Source: Pelargonium nanum (taxonomy: Eukaryota > Streptophyta > Magnoliopsida > Geraniales > Geraniaceae). Taken from it: 35,171 nt of DNA. The position numbers were made by a program, and so were the translations under genes. Of the stretch, positions 9,601 to 22,581 are shown piece by piece. Positions within the stretch are counted from its first letter, which is position 1. Each line of letters starts with the position of its first letter. The notes beneath the pieces were generated by a model that was not told where the DNA came from, ran no database searches, and saw only the letters and a list, made by a program, of their open reading frames with translations. Location of the stretch: contig JAYMTF010000489.1 in NCBI GenBank assembly GCA_036897485.1, positions 1 through 35,171 of the forward strand, read 5' to 3'.

Positions 9601-12216
9601 CTGGCAACCACAGCTTGCTCAGTGGGGCTGTCGCTGTAAAGTAGAAGGTAAAGATCAAACTTCTCCTCAAGAAATTTCATATAATGCCATATCATGGTAA
9701 TGAAGATGATTGAGCAAACAAATAAATAATAAAAAATCAAACATTTCAGATACCAAAAATATAGAGTTCCTCAAATGAAATAAAAGCATCGTTTTGTTAA
9801 CAAGAGATATATTAAAAAATTTGGATACAACAATCTTGTGATTGGAGTTTTTTAAATAGTGTTTTCACTTCAATTGGCAGTACATTTTCTCCTGAAACAG
9901 CATAACTAGCTATGAATTCAAAACGATAGATTTTTTAGTTATCCATATATAAGTTTGGCCATAAGTTTTTTCTATGCCAAACTATGTAGACATAGAAATT
10001 AAAATTTATTATGCATTACTTTTCAAGCATGTTCTTCCTAGCAATCCAATAAGGATACTTGATTCCTATTGCACACTGAAATACTTCCAAATAGAGAGTA
10101 TTCTCCTGAGATACCTTGAAAAGAAGAGAGAGTATTTTCCTATTTTTAGCAGTGTGTAATTTAATGCATGCGATCAGTATTTTAACAAGTCACCGAAACA
10201 ATTATCAATTTGAGCAATAGAGAGATACAATCTCAAAATCAATCAGTTTTGGACAGACATGACAGCATCTATATAGAAATATGGAGAAGAATCAGTTGAT
10301 TTCATAAGGGGAGAAGAGAGAAAAAAAAAACTATGATTCAATATACCTTACCTTCCAGAGGGAAGAAAATCTCCAAGAGCAAAAACCAAACCAAAGACCA
10401 CAACAGCTACCCCAACGCCAATCTACTCAATCTAAAGGTTTGAATTAGCTACATCTTTATAACTGAAGAATATGTCTTTATAGCTGAAGACAATTTCAAT
10501 ATGGCATATCCATGAAAAGCTTTTACCTTTGTACCAAGTCCAATTGTTTTCTTGTCCGACTCAACTGGTGCGTCATAGTCAATGGCACCGAATTCCTTCA
10601 GTTTATCTGCCTTTTTCTGCTCGAGCGCTGACCTGAATGAGAGAAATTATACACGGGATTATGATGCAAGTAAAATGCCTGCCTGAATATATCCAGAGTG
10701 TCTAAAGGAAAAAAAGAATTCTGGAGGGGTAAAAAAGAGGCGGAAAAAAATCAACACATAAACTGAAATGTGTAGTGTAACACAGTCGCACCTTTTAAGT
10801 GCTTCCAATCTTTTCTCAAACTGAATGTCTGAAAGATTACTTTTGGATCTTCCATCAAGTTGAGAACTTATGCCAGGTGCCTCTGCAAGAAAATTGCAAT
10901 GCATGAACAAGGAATATAAGGACTTATTCCAATCTTTGAACCACTGATTCACCATGTTGGTGGACTGAAGAATCCACAGACGTGTGTGGACATGCACACG
11001 CTCAGAACATAACATTCTGCAGGATTTGCTGTTTGAACTTTGATATGACCAATCATGTGTTTGTGTTTGTGTTTGTATGTGTTTGTGTCCGAATTGATAC
11101 TTCATACAGCTAAATTACAAAGAGAATGAAAATAATAACCAAAAAATGGCTTGGTGCATAATTGTTCATGGAAACTACATACTTGAATATAGGAGACCTA
11201 AAATATCTAACTAAATGAGCTTTACTTTATAGTATGGAAGATCCTTTGATTCAGTTCAGAAGCTCTAAAAGCTAATGTGTAAGCACTTATAAAATAAAAC
11301 TAGTGGGTTCTTGATTAACCCTTTTGTAAAATAATTATGTTGGGAATATTTGATCACGTAATAACGAGTCTGGACACGCATCAATAGCTAAGTAAAGAAC
11401 TCTTTGTTAAGTTATGGAGCAAGAGCAAACATATTATTTTCCAGGCTTTACATTTTAGAAGGATAAAAACTTAGTAGAAATGTAAGGAGAGATCCTAGTG
11501 TTTGAAACTGATGTGGATCATAACAATTAGAGAACCATAGCATAATTAATAATTTGGTTACAGTAGAGGGTCAATTGAGCTGTACGAGAATCGAAACTGT
11601 TACCAAATGTAAACAACAAACAAGATAGATAGGGAAAATCAGTGGACTTACGAGCAGGTAGAGGACTAGATTGTTTGGTTCTTGATTTCCTGCATCAGGT
11701 AGCAGTACAAATTTCAAAACTCAAAGAGACTGAAGAATTGCATCATTCAACACCAAGCAAGTGATGGCCTCGTTTAAACTTTAAAAGTAGATGCAATGTT
11801 CCTATCTCAAGTGCTCAAATATTTACCTCCCAAAGAAGAGTGAGAAAATAACTGTCCCTATCTCAACTGATAATACCAAGGTACATGCAATGCAATCCAA
11901 TGTCCATTCATAATATATACTACAGGTGATGAACAATTTATTGGTAATTTAACACATTTTTGGGATCGAATTTGAAAAATTGAAATGAAAGCTAAAAACA
12001 CAAAAACCTTGGTGGTGGTGGTGGTGGTGGTGTGTCCTTTTTTCTTCCAAATCCGCGTCCTCGTTTTGCATCATCGGAGGAGGAGCACTGTACTCGAATC
12101 CCAAACAGGTGTCGGAAATTACGGCAGTTGGCTTGTGAATATTGCAACAACAACCTACTCGTACTCCAATTCCTCGCTGCTGGTATCGTCGCCGGCTTCG
12201 TCGTCGTAACTGACAT
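6621..12216 (-). CDS. Chloroplast-type TPR membrane protein, 14 exons
   Basis: Exons: 12216-12008, 11689-11652, 10882-10792, 10632-10527, 10422-10352, 9633-9564, 9096-9034, 8848-8777, 8656-8555, 8198-8124, 7908-7789, 7447-7331, 6963-6907, 6677-6621. All junctions are GT-AG and the frame closes on TGA, giving 415 aa. The N-terminus (1-~50) is Ser/Thr/Arg-rich with almost no acidic residues, like a plastid transit peptide, followed by seven prolines at ~62-68. A charged stretch precedes one hydrophobic helix at ~149-166. Residues ~190-410 are helical pairs of TPR type, such as DPTALEGAAVTLAELGDYSR and DVFRLLGEVKFELKDYEGSV. It resembles the single-pass thylakoid or envelope TPR proteins of the SLOW GREEN 1/At1g78915 kind, which scaffold protein complexes. 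The partner is unknown. Exon 2 is only 38 nt. Confidence 0.88.
12011..12031. repeat. (GGT)7 microsatellite coding for seven prolines
   Basis: Seven uninterrupted GGT triplets lie at the 3' end of the first coding exon of the TPR gene. Read on the minus strand they are CCA codons for a Pro-7 run just before the first splice donor. The length is likely to vary between individuals while keeping the frame. Confidence 0.85.
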
Positions 12217-12382
12217 GTTGCCGGCGGTGGCGGTGGCGATTGGGGTAGTTCAACTCACTGTTCAGACATATGGATGAGTAGAGGGGAGTGGATAAGTGAA
12301 AATGCTTGCTCTGAGGTCTGAGCTCAAGTATAGGAACGGAGTGGGACGGCGTCGTATGCTCGGCTCGGCTTATTCGGCTCAT

Positions 12383-13294
12383 TTCGGTTTACCTAACTTT
12401 TTGCAAATATTATTTTATTGGTGTTTAATTTTATGCAACCGTATTGATTGTTAAGCTAAAATTCAAGTGATAAAACTTATTCATTACCTTGCTTTTCTCT
12501 AGTCACAAATTGTCCGCAATTTAAGTTGAAGAGGATCAATCAAATTGAAAATAAAGCGAAGAATCAATAATATTTATATAGACTTGAATCATGATCATAT
12601 TATAAAGATGTAGGAGAAGAAATGTTTCCGTGTTTGGATTATATATTAACAAAGGTCTCTTAATAATTGTTTGATTTGTGAGTGAGAAATATCGTGCGTG
12701 TATTTATCAATGCATATTTATAGTAAAATTGACAATTTGAGTCATCTTTTAACAACTATTGAGAATATGCAAATGTGAGTTCAGTTTAATCATATTTGTA
12801 TAATCGACATTTGATGTCCGATATCATATTCGAATCGACTCATATATCCCTCTTTGAACAATATGTAGGACAAGAAATATGCATCCATCATTGGCTTGGA
12901 TGTCTTTCCACACTTCCTTCCAACAAAAGCATCAACTCTAACCATAGTTGTGCCATGAAGAGCTCTTCTTGTCCACGAAGAGCTTATGGACAAGAAAAAT
13001 TTAAAGCAAAAGAATTATAGTGTAGATCCATAATTCTTTACAACTTCACTACTTCTACACAATTCCTCTAAGAATAGAAACTAACGAGTAACTTATAAGA
13101 ATCAGTTTGTTAAGGAAAAACAAACTTTTTAGAAGAAAAGGATGGGAATCAACAACAAAATAACACAAAAGTACTTGAAGCTTTTAGTCTATAAAGCACC
13201 AAAATTTTCTACATTTATATAAAAGTAAATTATTATCAACACTACAAACAGCATTGCAAGTGGAAGAAAAAATGAAGTAAAAATCTCGAACAGC
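12383..13294. other. Spacer between TPR gene and small coiled-coil gene, no gene seen
   Basis: The left part is upstream of the TPR gene and should contain its promoter. The right part is the 3' flank of the 148-aa gene. The DNA is AT-rich, with several short open frames that have no family resemblance. No transposon boundaries or RNA genes are evident. Confidence 0.5.
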
Positions 13295-13741
13295 CTATGG
13301 AGAAGGAGATGAGGGAGGGTTGGTTTTGGTGATAGACGTAACAACATTCCAAATCTGAGCAAGACCCCAAAGAATAGGAGGCAAAGCTGCACCTGACGCG
13401 AGCCCGATCGCGAATGTTTCAGCGTAGCCAGGCTTGGAGTCCAGCTTCATCTCCAGAATCGCGAGACGATTGTTGGTGGAATCGACCTTTCTGGAGGTGT
13501 CGGAGATGAGACGGTCCTTCCTTCCTCTCTCCGACGACATCAACTTCATGACCACGCTCTGGAGATCCTCAATCACCTTCATCGACGCCTCTTGGCTGCT
13601 CAGTCCTTTGGCCTCGTAGTGCGATATCAGTTTCTGTGGACTTGGCATTTTCAGATTCTGATTCTGACTCTTTTGTTGGGGAATTTCATTCCCAGCTCCA
13701 GTTCCGGCTGCTGCAGAAATTGGCACTCGCGGTTGCTCCAT
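13295..13741 (-). CDS. Small coiled-coil protein with C-terminal hydrophobic segment, function unknown
   Basis: This is a single uninterrupted frame of 148 aa from the ATG at 13741. The open frame continues 24 nt further upstream only through a TTG codon, so the ATG at MEQPRVPIS is the likely start. Residues 1-~40 are Pro/Gln/Asn/Ser-rich and probably disordered. Residues ~45-105 are charged and helical with heptad-like spacing (DRLISDTSRKVDSTNNRLAI), suggesting a coiled coil. Residues ~112-138 (FAIGLASGAALPPILWGL and following) form one membrane-length hydrophobic stretch, leaving a short Pro/Ser tail. The layout suggests a tail-anchored or peripheral membrane protein. I recognise it only as a plant-type unknown protein and assign no function. 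It is followed at about 1 kb by the TPR gene on the same strand. Confidence 0.75.
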   Translation of the reverse strand: MEQPRVPISAAAGTGAGNEIPQQKSQNQNLKMPSPQKLISHYEAKGLSSQEASMKVIEDLQSVVMKLMSSERGRKDRLISDTSRKVDSTNNRLAILEMKLDSKPGYAETFAIGLASGAALPPILWGLAQIWNVVTSITKTNPPSSPSP

Positions 13742-14017
13742 ATTCTGTGGCAATGGACCGATCAATCAAGAGGATGGTTAGGTTGGGAGCGAGAATTTGA
13801 GATTAATAAGATGTTTTTGCCGGCAAAACCCCTAGCTTTGTTGATGCTTGTGTTGTGAGAGCAGCTGATTTGGGGTTTTGTTTTTTCTCAGCAACCATAA
13901 CAGAGCAGATGAGGTTTTGAGAATGTGAATTTAGGAGATTATATGATTGAGAATGTTATGGGCTGGACCTGAATCTCTCTATATTTGTTAATTGGGCCGA
14001 ATATTTGCGTATGTTGG

Positions 14018-14176
14018 ATCCATGAATTTTTTTTTTTTTATGAGCACCGGACATAATACTCGAAGTAACAATGTTTCTTCTACATCATCCTAATAAAGAG
14101 GCTCGAACTTGGGACCTCATAAGAAATCCAAAGTGTTTTAACCACTTTGTCCAACATGTCTCGGTGAATCCATGAA
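14018..14176 (-). mobile_element. tRNA-like SINE with poly(A) tail and 9-bp target duplication
   Basis: ATCCATGAA flanks the element at 14018-14026 and 14168-14176. The body 14027-14167 reads on the minus strand. Near its 5' end is GACAAAGTGGTTAA, resembling a pol III A box. About 35 nt further is AAGTTCGAGCC, a good B box match (GWTCRANNC). It ends in a run of 13 A (T at 14027-14039 on the plus strand). Target duplication, internal promoter, short length and A tail together define a SINE inserted by LINE-type retrotransposition. It sits in the spacer between the 148-aa gene and the H+-PPase gene. It is not a functional tRNA because the stems do not pair. Confidence 0.8.
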
Positions 14177-15053
14177 ATATTAATTCTATTTTTGTTCCAG
14201 ATTTTAAGCATGATCACTCTTGGAAATGTAAGAAATTGCATGGAGTTGTCCCACCATAATTTGAGTTCTGTGGTTCAAGATGCATAGAATGCAGCAGCTC
14301 TAAAACTTGGTAGAATTCTCTAAAAGCATTCAAGTATTTCATTGTGATATTCGAGATTCACTTCTATAAAGTGAAGAAACAGATAAAGCATAAGATGAAT
14401 AGAAAATAGAACAAGTGAACATAAACACCGACAAACACGAAAAGTCCAGAGATGAAATGTTTGAGTAGGGTTCCCAATATGATTGTAAAAACACTGCCTA
14501 ACGTACACTCAAAAAGGGCTCAGACTCAATCACAATTTTTTCGGGCAAGTTGGAAGCAAAATGTTCTGGCTATGTTTCACAGGCTCAGGAAGAGGGCCTC
14601 AGCCGCTCAGGCTTCTAAATGAGCTATAAAGATTCGATCAATATAGTCTCCAACCTAAATTCATGATTATTCAGTTCTCATACTATCAATAATTCGACCA
14701 AAATGGTACACCTGTGTCAGTTTTATCAGATTAAAGATAACATGAATTATTTCAGGGACATCTTGGTAATCTCCTTTGATTATAAAACTGATCAACAGGC
14801 AAAATACATTAACAAAACTATGATCCGAAACTTGTAAAAACAATGACCAGCTAGCTAACAGTAACCCTTTATTCGTTCATATTCGGCAAAACAGAAATTT
14901 CAGTTGTGACTAGTGATCAGACACACACCCCAGACCTACATGATCAAATACCTATTCTGTATATTTGCAAATTATCTAATGAGTTGTGGAGAGTAATGTA
15001 ATGTAATGTAATGGGTGCTGTATGCTCCTAAAAACCGCAAAACTTATAAACCC
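14177..15053. other. 3' flank of the H+-PPase gene, no gene seen
   Basis: The DNA is AT-rich, with a short TAATG pentamer repeat near 14994-15013. The 3' untranslated region of the minus-strand H+-PPase gene should occupy the part next to 15053. No other coding or RNA feature is supported. Confidence 0.5.
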
Positions 15054-18000
15054 TCACAGAAAGATTGGCGCCATCACGAGTGTTATTGTTGCCAGCATTT
15101 TTATAAGGACGTGAATAGAAGGTCCAGCAGTGTCCTTGAATGGGTCTCCTACACTGCACATACCAATTAAATGTATATCAAACACCAATACGATTAAAAT
15201 GATAAATAAATAAATAATCCATATGAGTCTCTTGGTTTCCATTTTAAGAAAAATTAAAAATCTAGTGTTGTATATTTTCTCTTGTATCCTCATGGTCATG
15301 TGTTGTAACAAACTCAAATGATACCAACCAACTTATTATAGGGACATTATTGGCAATTCATGCATAACTAACTTCCTAAAAATGAAATATGACACTTATT
15401 TTGGGACAAAAATGTAAGAGAACCAAGACACTCATTTTGAGAGTGAGGGAGTAAATAAATTATATCAGTTTCAAAATAAGTCTCATTTTAGAAGAAAAAA
15501 AATTGGAACAAAATGAGAGTCTTGGTTCTCGTACACATCATACTTTCCAATTATACCGCTTTCATCATTTCTAAGTTACTTAATGAACACTCAGATTTAT
15601 TTTTCCAACAAGTAAAATGAAGAACTGAATAAGGTTAGTTGGGTAATTTCACTTTATTCTTAATGAGAGTGAATAAGATTAAAACAACACTTATTTTGCA
15701 CGGATATAGTGAATAAGATGCAAGCAGGCAGACTTACGTATCTCCAGTAATTGCTGCCTTGTGACAGTCGCTCCCTTTGCCCCCGAGAGCTCCGGTTTCT
15801 ATGTACTTCTTTGCATTATCCCATGCGCCACCTGCTGTGTTCAGGAAGAGAGCCATAAGAATACCAGACACTGTGGCAAACATCAGCATGGCAGCAACAA
15901 CTTTAGCTCCAAGTAAAGGTTGCCCCGTGTAGTATCCTAAAATCCGGAACAAAAAACCTGCATCCAATACAAGCAAATTTTAATGCGAGGTTCATTGCAG
16001 ACTACGCAAGCATTGAGCATAGAAGATAAGATACATGTGGGATTATATGGAAAGAGAGAAGGTATAGATGTTGCACAAGCAGCCAAGTCTCTAATGTAGC
16101 ATTTTAAAAGCTTAAGAATTTCCAAGACAACCAATTTTCAAGAAAATTGAAATCCTGACACATCTAAATGGGACTAGACTCTTCGTATTTGATGTATTAA
16201 TCTAAACGAAAATCCTACGTACGGTTCTATTATTCAACTTGACTTATTGGGCAAACTTTTGTACCATAATGCAGAGTAGAAACTGTAAAAATATGTAAGA
16301 AAACAAAAGATGTTATACAAAGATCCAAGACTAAAGCAAACTGCCTTAAAAACATGAACTAGGCTTCCTCATTCTCATTCAAAATGGAGTGCCTTCTAAA
16401 CTTGTTTGTAGAACTAGAACACATGCACGCATGCGCACGTAGACATATAAATACACACCCATATATACACACTTGGTACAAACAGAAAACGCATACACCA
16501 TAGGTCCATGTAAAAGATTAAAATTAAAATCCAACGGATCAAGGGTTCAAGATGCTCAATTTCTCAAGCAAAATATTGTGTTTCCTTATTTTAAGTATTA
16601 TCCTTTACTCTTGGTTGGAACCATCTCCATTTGTCACCTCTATCACCCCCAAAGTAACACATCCCCCCATAAAATGGCAATAGAACGAAACATCATATAA
16701 AACAAGAAAAAAGAGGACGATATAGATAGCAAAAGTATTAGAAAAAAATCAATGAGACAAATAATTAACCTACCAACAGCTATAGGTGACACGATAGCTA
16801 GAGCGCCTGGTTTAATCATCTCCCTCAGAGAAGCAGATGCTACAATAGCAACACAACGACCATAATCTGGTTTCTCCTTGTATTCCTGTTTGATCAAGAT
16901 AAAACAAAAGCCATCAATTACCACCAGAGACAAAGTACAATTTTAAATACTGTAATGAAAAAAATTGGATAAAACTTGTACTCACCATGATGCCTGGCCT
17001 CTCAATAAATTGTCTTCTTACTTCATTAACAACCTCTTGAGCAGTACGGCCAACTGCAGAACAGGCCCAGGCACTAAACAAGAAGATAAGCATGGATCCC
17101 AGTAACCCACCAATGAAAACTTCTGGAATAGCGATATCAACCTGAAAGCAGCAAGCAGTTGCAAGGTAAGCAAAGTTATTGAAAATAGGATGAAATAAGT
17201 TAGGTCAAGTCATGGCTGAATCTACCTGTTTGAAAGGTTCGCGAGCAAATGTTTCTACCTCATCCATATAAGCACTAAAAAGAAGAAAAGATGCTAGTGC
17301 AGCAGATCCAATGGCAAAACCTTTAGTCGTAGCTTTTGTGGTATTCCCCACCGCATCAAGAACATCAGTGATCTCCCTTACACTTTCTGGCTGTAAGACA
17401 GATATTCATGGTAAATTAAACCCACAAAAGAAATAACTAAGCACATTGCTCTTAAGATAGTAGGCAAATACTTGACAGAATTGAGGCTGAGTCTGATTTG
17501 TAATTATATTTTACCAATTTCAGCTCTGGGGTAAGAATTATTACATAGAAAATGTTTCCAAATTGCAGCAACCAACACGCTTTTGTGCCCTATTAACTGA
17601 TCACAGAAAAGTAGCACAAACTCAACTGACCATTATTGTTAATGAATTACCTGCTGACTCATCTCAACAATTCCACCAGCATTGTCAGCTATTGGACCAA
17701 ACATATCCATAGTGAGAACATAGGCAGCAGTGCTTAGCATTCCCATTGTTGCTACTGCAGTACCAAATAGACCGCCAGTTGGATTTCCAGATTCATCCAC
17801 CAGTCCACAGGTCTGGCCCAACCAGTATGCTGAAACAACAGCTACACTAATAACAAGAACAGGAAGAGCTGTTGACTCCAGGCCCAAACTGACACCAGCA
17901 ATTATATTAGTCCCGTGACCTGTGGCACTAGCTAAAGCTAATGTCCGCACAGGCTCGTGCTTATAGTCAGTGTAGTACTTGGTGATCCAGACAAAAGCAT

Positions 18001-21000
18001 ATGCCGTGATGATACCAACCAACCCACATAAGGCGAAGTTAAACCAAGCAGAAGGTGCTTGTTCGGTGTAAAGTAACCAACGCGTAGACTGAAATGTATT
18101 CCAAAAACCACCAATGAAATCAGTACTCAGAAAAGTAGAGAGCAAAACATTACATGAATAAAAGACTTGGTAAAATTTACAAAGAATAGTACATTTGCAC
18201 TATTCTCAATTGAAGAAATACAAAAGAGTGAGAACTGTGAAATGATTTTATAAAAGTAACCTATACACTTTCCAATAGTGGAAGGAACATTACCGCGCCA
18301 AATGTCAGAACAGCTAAAACAATGGTAATTGAATATCCCTTCTGAAGAATCGCCATTGGATCCTCTATAGGAGTCTTCACACCAGAGTCACGTGTACCTC
18401 TGATAGAAAGTATACCAACTGATGATATCACCAGGTCAAACGAGTGGACAACAAGAGGAAACAATATGAAGCCTGATGCATCTGCATGAACACTAAATAC
18501 AGAGGGTGAGAAATTTAACAAAACACTTGTATTTTGAAGAGAAAAAAAAATACATAAAACATGTTTACAATATTCAAAAGAAGCAGATACTTGCCTTCAA
18601 TCTTGCAACGTTGAACCATAGTTGCCCCAAGAATCATAGCACTGATAATTTCAGCTGCAATACTTTCAAAAAGGTCGGCACCTCGAGCTGCACAATCACC
18701 CACATTGTCTCCAACCTTGATTGCAAAATAAAATAGTTAAATGATCAACCGGAATAAACAGGTTAGCATGTAGATTCATTATAAAAGACAAAAGAGTGGA
18801 GTTTATACAGATTCATGGAACACTACTAATTGTTTGAAGAGGTTATGGAAAGGGTGTGACCATGGACAAAATTGGTATGAAACAGACGTAGATATCACTA
18901 CTTAGGAAAGAAGAAGTGTAGAAAACAACCAAAACAAAAAGAAACAAAATAATTGCATCTTGTTGAACTTTTACTATTAATGCTCGGCTTAATTTATGCT
19001 GGTTTAAATTGCAGGAATCTACAAGATGATGGTTTACTAAAGATGATCCATGACAAACAAAAGAGGCAAATAGATTGTATGTGCACAGCTACATATTCAT
19101 CAATGAAATTTAATACTTCCTAATTATGCTTCTAGAATCAATAATTTGATGTGCATCCAAAGTTCTAAACATGTAGTAATAAAATATCAGACAGCAATTG
19201 CTGAAGACAATCTGCATCTGCCAAATAAGAGAGCTCGAGAAGAGATCGATGGATACCAAATCTGCAATTACTGCAGGATTCCGTGGATCATCTTCAGGTA
19301 TTCCCTGTTCTACTTTCCCAACAAGATCAGCCCCAACATCAGCTGCTTTAGTGTATATTCCACCGCCCAACTGAGCAAAGAGGGCAACAAAAGAAGCTCC
19401 AAAACCAAACCCCACGAGAACAAGAGGTACTGGAATGGATAACAAAGTCAACCATGAGATAATAAATATAAGTAAAAGTTAATGGTAAAAAACTAAAGAA
19501 AACAATACTTCAACGATGCAAGCAAAAAGGTCACAGTATATTTCTAAGTTTTAATACTTGTACTAATTTATAAATAATTCCAAAGAAAGTTGAGATGAAG
19601 GAACCAATACCAAATATTTTGTACAAATATCTTAAGATGCCATATTTCCAACCAATACAAGCCATCATAACCAGAAACACACAACATAATCATCTGTACT
19701 GTTCTTTTTGTTGGAGCTCATAACTACATGAAAATGAAGTTAGTTGTGTTTAGCTAAGGGATCTCCAGCACCACCACTACTACTTTGGCTTCCATCTCTA
19801 TCAAACAAACCATGATGATCTAATCTTAAATTTCTTTTTAAAACAGCATATCCTAGTAAAAAACAGGCAAATGCAGCACTAACAATCATATTATCTATGA
19901 CTAGATGCTACTCCTCTCTATCATCAAGAGTTCTTAGCCTTCAAAACCTGGAACCAATTGCAAAATGTGAAGTAAAACTCTGCAAAATCATCGCAAGATA
20001 TGCCCTAGGAGCTTAAAGTTTTCGCAATCATTCTTATTCATCAATGGACAGACAAAAGAACCTATTTGCAGACAGTATTGCAGTAACCTCAGCAACAAGT
20101 CCCTCTTGAAAAGATCAAACAATACTTTATACTAACTAGTTCATATGATAACAATACAAACTTATTTGCAAATATTTTGAGTAAGAAAACTTAGCACATA
20201 CAGTCTGTAACTTTCATTGAGCCAGGTGAGTCAACTTCCAGCCAAACATACAATGTAGCATATAAGATGGCTATACCGATCACAGCCATACCAACAACAA
20301 CTAAAGCCGAGAAACCACCAGCACGGACAGCTATCTGCATGATCATATGCAAGCTAAATTATGGATCTAGAACTATTCTTTAAATAATGGACTAGGAAAA
20401 AAGACAACCTGCAATGCTTCTCTTGAAGACCGTCTTGCAGCACTGGAAACTCGAACATTTGCACGTACCGACACCCACATCCCAACATACCCTGCAGTAC
20501 CTGAACATAGAGCTCCAAAAAGAAATGCAGCAACAGTAATAAATGCAGACGTCGATCTGCATCAGCAAGTTCATGAAGAGCATCTGTCAGCAGGATAGTT
20601 AAAAAATTTGGAACCTGATACCATTATTGAAGTATGTTATTACCTTCCAAGGCCAGAAGCTTCTTGTTGAGGAGTTGTGTCACGAAACAAATATATGCTA
20701 AAGATCACTAGGGCTAACAATAACGCCATTTTGGAGATAGTACCATACTGGGTCCTGAAGAAACCTTCAGCTCCATCACGTATAGCATCTGATATCTAGA
20801 AGGTGAAATGATAAGCTCAGGACAACTGATCAAAGAGTTGGATGATGCATACATCAATTTCTAATAGCTTACTTTTGTTAGATAAATGTTGAGAACAGAA
20901 ATTATTTCAATCATTAAGTTCATTATACTCCTTACAACTTCTAGCAGCAACCTGATGTCTGATGACATAACAATCCAAACACTAACGAACTAGGCTAATG

Positions 21001-22581
21001 ATTAATATACAGCAAGGTGCAAAAAAAGTTCCATCTCCACAATTTGTAGATTCTACATAAAGGAGATCATGCACATGTTACTGTAGGAAGATACCTCACC
21101 CAATAATCAATGTGTATGGCCAATCAATCAAAGAAAGCTATAATCTAGATTCATTAAACTTAAAGGTATACAAATATACAGCAATAAATATTAAGAACTA
21201 AAAAAGTAAGAAAATGCGTACCTGAGTCATCTCAGGAGGACCCTCATCCTTTGCAAGTACCCACTTAGTAAGATATATTGACAAAAGGAAGCTCATAATA
21301 CAAATTGAGAAGACAAACACAATGATTGGAGAAGTACTTGCTCCAATGTAGAAGACCACTCCCAAGCTCAAGAGAATAAGCATAAAAAGAACACGAACAT
21401 CTATCCCCATTAGAATCCGAAAAATCTGCACAAAAAGTCAAGTTATAAGGATAAGAGAATTATAAGAGATCTTATAAGAACAATTAAATACTAGAATAAT
21501 GAAAACGGGAAAGAACAAATCTATATAATTCTGACTAAGGAAAACAATAAATAGCATTAAAGTATTGTGAGGTAAACCACCACTTTGTGTCCTTGAATAG
21601 AATATTCTTTATTGAGTTGCAATTGAGAAAAACTTTTACTCATCTTTTTTTTTTCTTCCTTTTTTTCTTTTTGTGGGGGTGGACTTGTTCATTGATTATA
21701 GCCAACATCAGTGGTTGCCATGCAGCAGCTAACTTTCCAAACTAAATGTCCTGAGCATACCTCTAGAATGTAAGGTGAATGACACAATAAAGCTCACATT
21801 CTCCCCTATCAACGTTCTAGTTTTCTTCTATCCCAAAGATATGAATAGAATATCATTCAAGCAATATGACACAATCAGAACAATATCATTCTATAGCTTA
21901 AGATAACAATTGATCATTCATGGTGCACTTGTGTTTGCTAAAAAGAAATGTCTCTCCATGTTGTCGATGAGGAACATATCATTTTAGAGATACCCCTCAG
22001 TCCTTTCCACAATCCTTGGTTTTTAGAAATATACTCAATTTAAAACATATTGGTCAATGCTATCGAGCCACTTCCAAGCAAATATTTACAAGACCAAATC
22101 ATCCCATTTTGTCAGTCTTATATTTAATGGTTGAGCAGTGGCAAGAATAAGGTTACAAGTGGCTGATCTTACTCTTAAAACCCTAAATGAAGGATAGTTC
22201 TGCGTAATAGGTCACAATCCATGTTCAAGGATAAAAGAAAAGAACAAGTAGATGGTCAGATATAAAAAATAAAAATAAAAGAATGCCAACTTGTGATATA
22301 GAAGAAGATAAACACTAAAGTTTACGCAGATAAAACATGCTTAAATCATACACTGGATATGGAAACCAGTTAATGACATCAAATGAATAACACATCTATG
22401 CAATAGACTTTATTAACCCATTTGAATCAGAGATTAATATGATACAAAATAAAAAGAAAAAAAATGAGCAAGAGGTTCATACCAACGGGTTGTAGGGTTT
22501 ACTTCGCATGTTAGGGAAAATCCTTGGTCTGTCTTGGTACAAACCTAAAGTACCACTCTCCATGTGGTCGTCCATCATCAT
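15054..22581 (-). CDS. AVP2: K+-independent (type II) H+-translocating pyrophosphatase, 14 exons
   Basis: Exons: 22581-22483, 21425-21222, 20795-20644, 20556-20409, 20334-20202, 19429-19257, 18715-18595, 18481-18294, 18088-17651, 17390-17226, 17141-16986, 16885-16774, 15957-15738, 15153-15054. They join in frame to 802 aa, the length I recall for Arabidopsis AVP2/AVPL1. The enzyme hydrolyses pyrophosphate and pumps H+ across an endomembrane, Golgi/TGN in Arabidopsis. It is strongly hydrophobic throughout, with about 16 helices. The substrate motif [12 protein letters not shown] lies at ~273-284, followed by [26 protein letters not shown] at ~567-572 has the Lys that replaces Ala of type I enzymes and removes K+ dependence. 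The start is the first of three ATGs in a row. Intron 7 uses a GC donor. It closely resembles type II paralogues and is clearly not the vacuolar type I AVP1. Confidence 0.95.
15300..15715. mobile_element. Stowaway-like MITE relics in intron 13 of the H+-PPase gene
   Basis: The stretch from GTAACAAACTCAAATG (~15304) through GGGACATTATTGGCAATTC and ATGCATAACTAACTTCC to GAGAGTGAGGGAGTA (~15453) matches, with substitutions, the right half of the element at 27218-27492. A second related but more diverged segment follows at ~15470-15715 (TTTCAAAATAAGTCTCATTT to CAACACTTATTTTGC). I cannot fix the ends or a TA duplication, so these are relics, possibly one inserted in another. Confidence 0.55.

Noticed and set aside
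10659..11105. A single 148-codon gene around 10.7-11.1 kb
   Set aside because: Only the middle part (10882-10792) is TPR-gene exon 3. The two ends read into introns through its splice sites.
12155..12382. 75-codon minus-strand frame upstream of and overlapping the TPR first exon
   Set aside because: It is in a different frame from the TPR protein and does not join to the following exons. The ATG at 12216 gives a good transit peptide and correct phase.
13742..13765. Upstream extension of the 148-aa protein
   Set aside because: The frame is open but begins at TTG. The first ATG is at 13741.
14027..14167. A tRNA gene, suggested by the A and B boxes
   Set aside because: No acceptor or anticodon stem forms, and the target duplication and A tail show a SINE.
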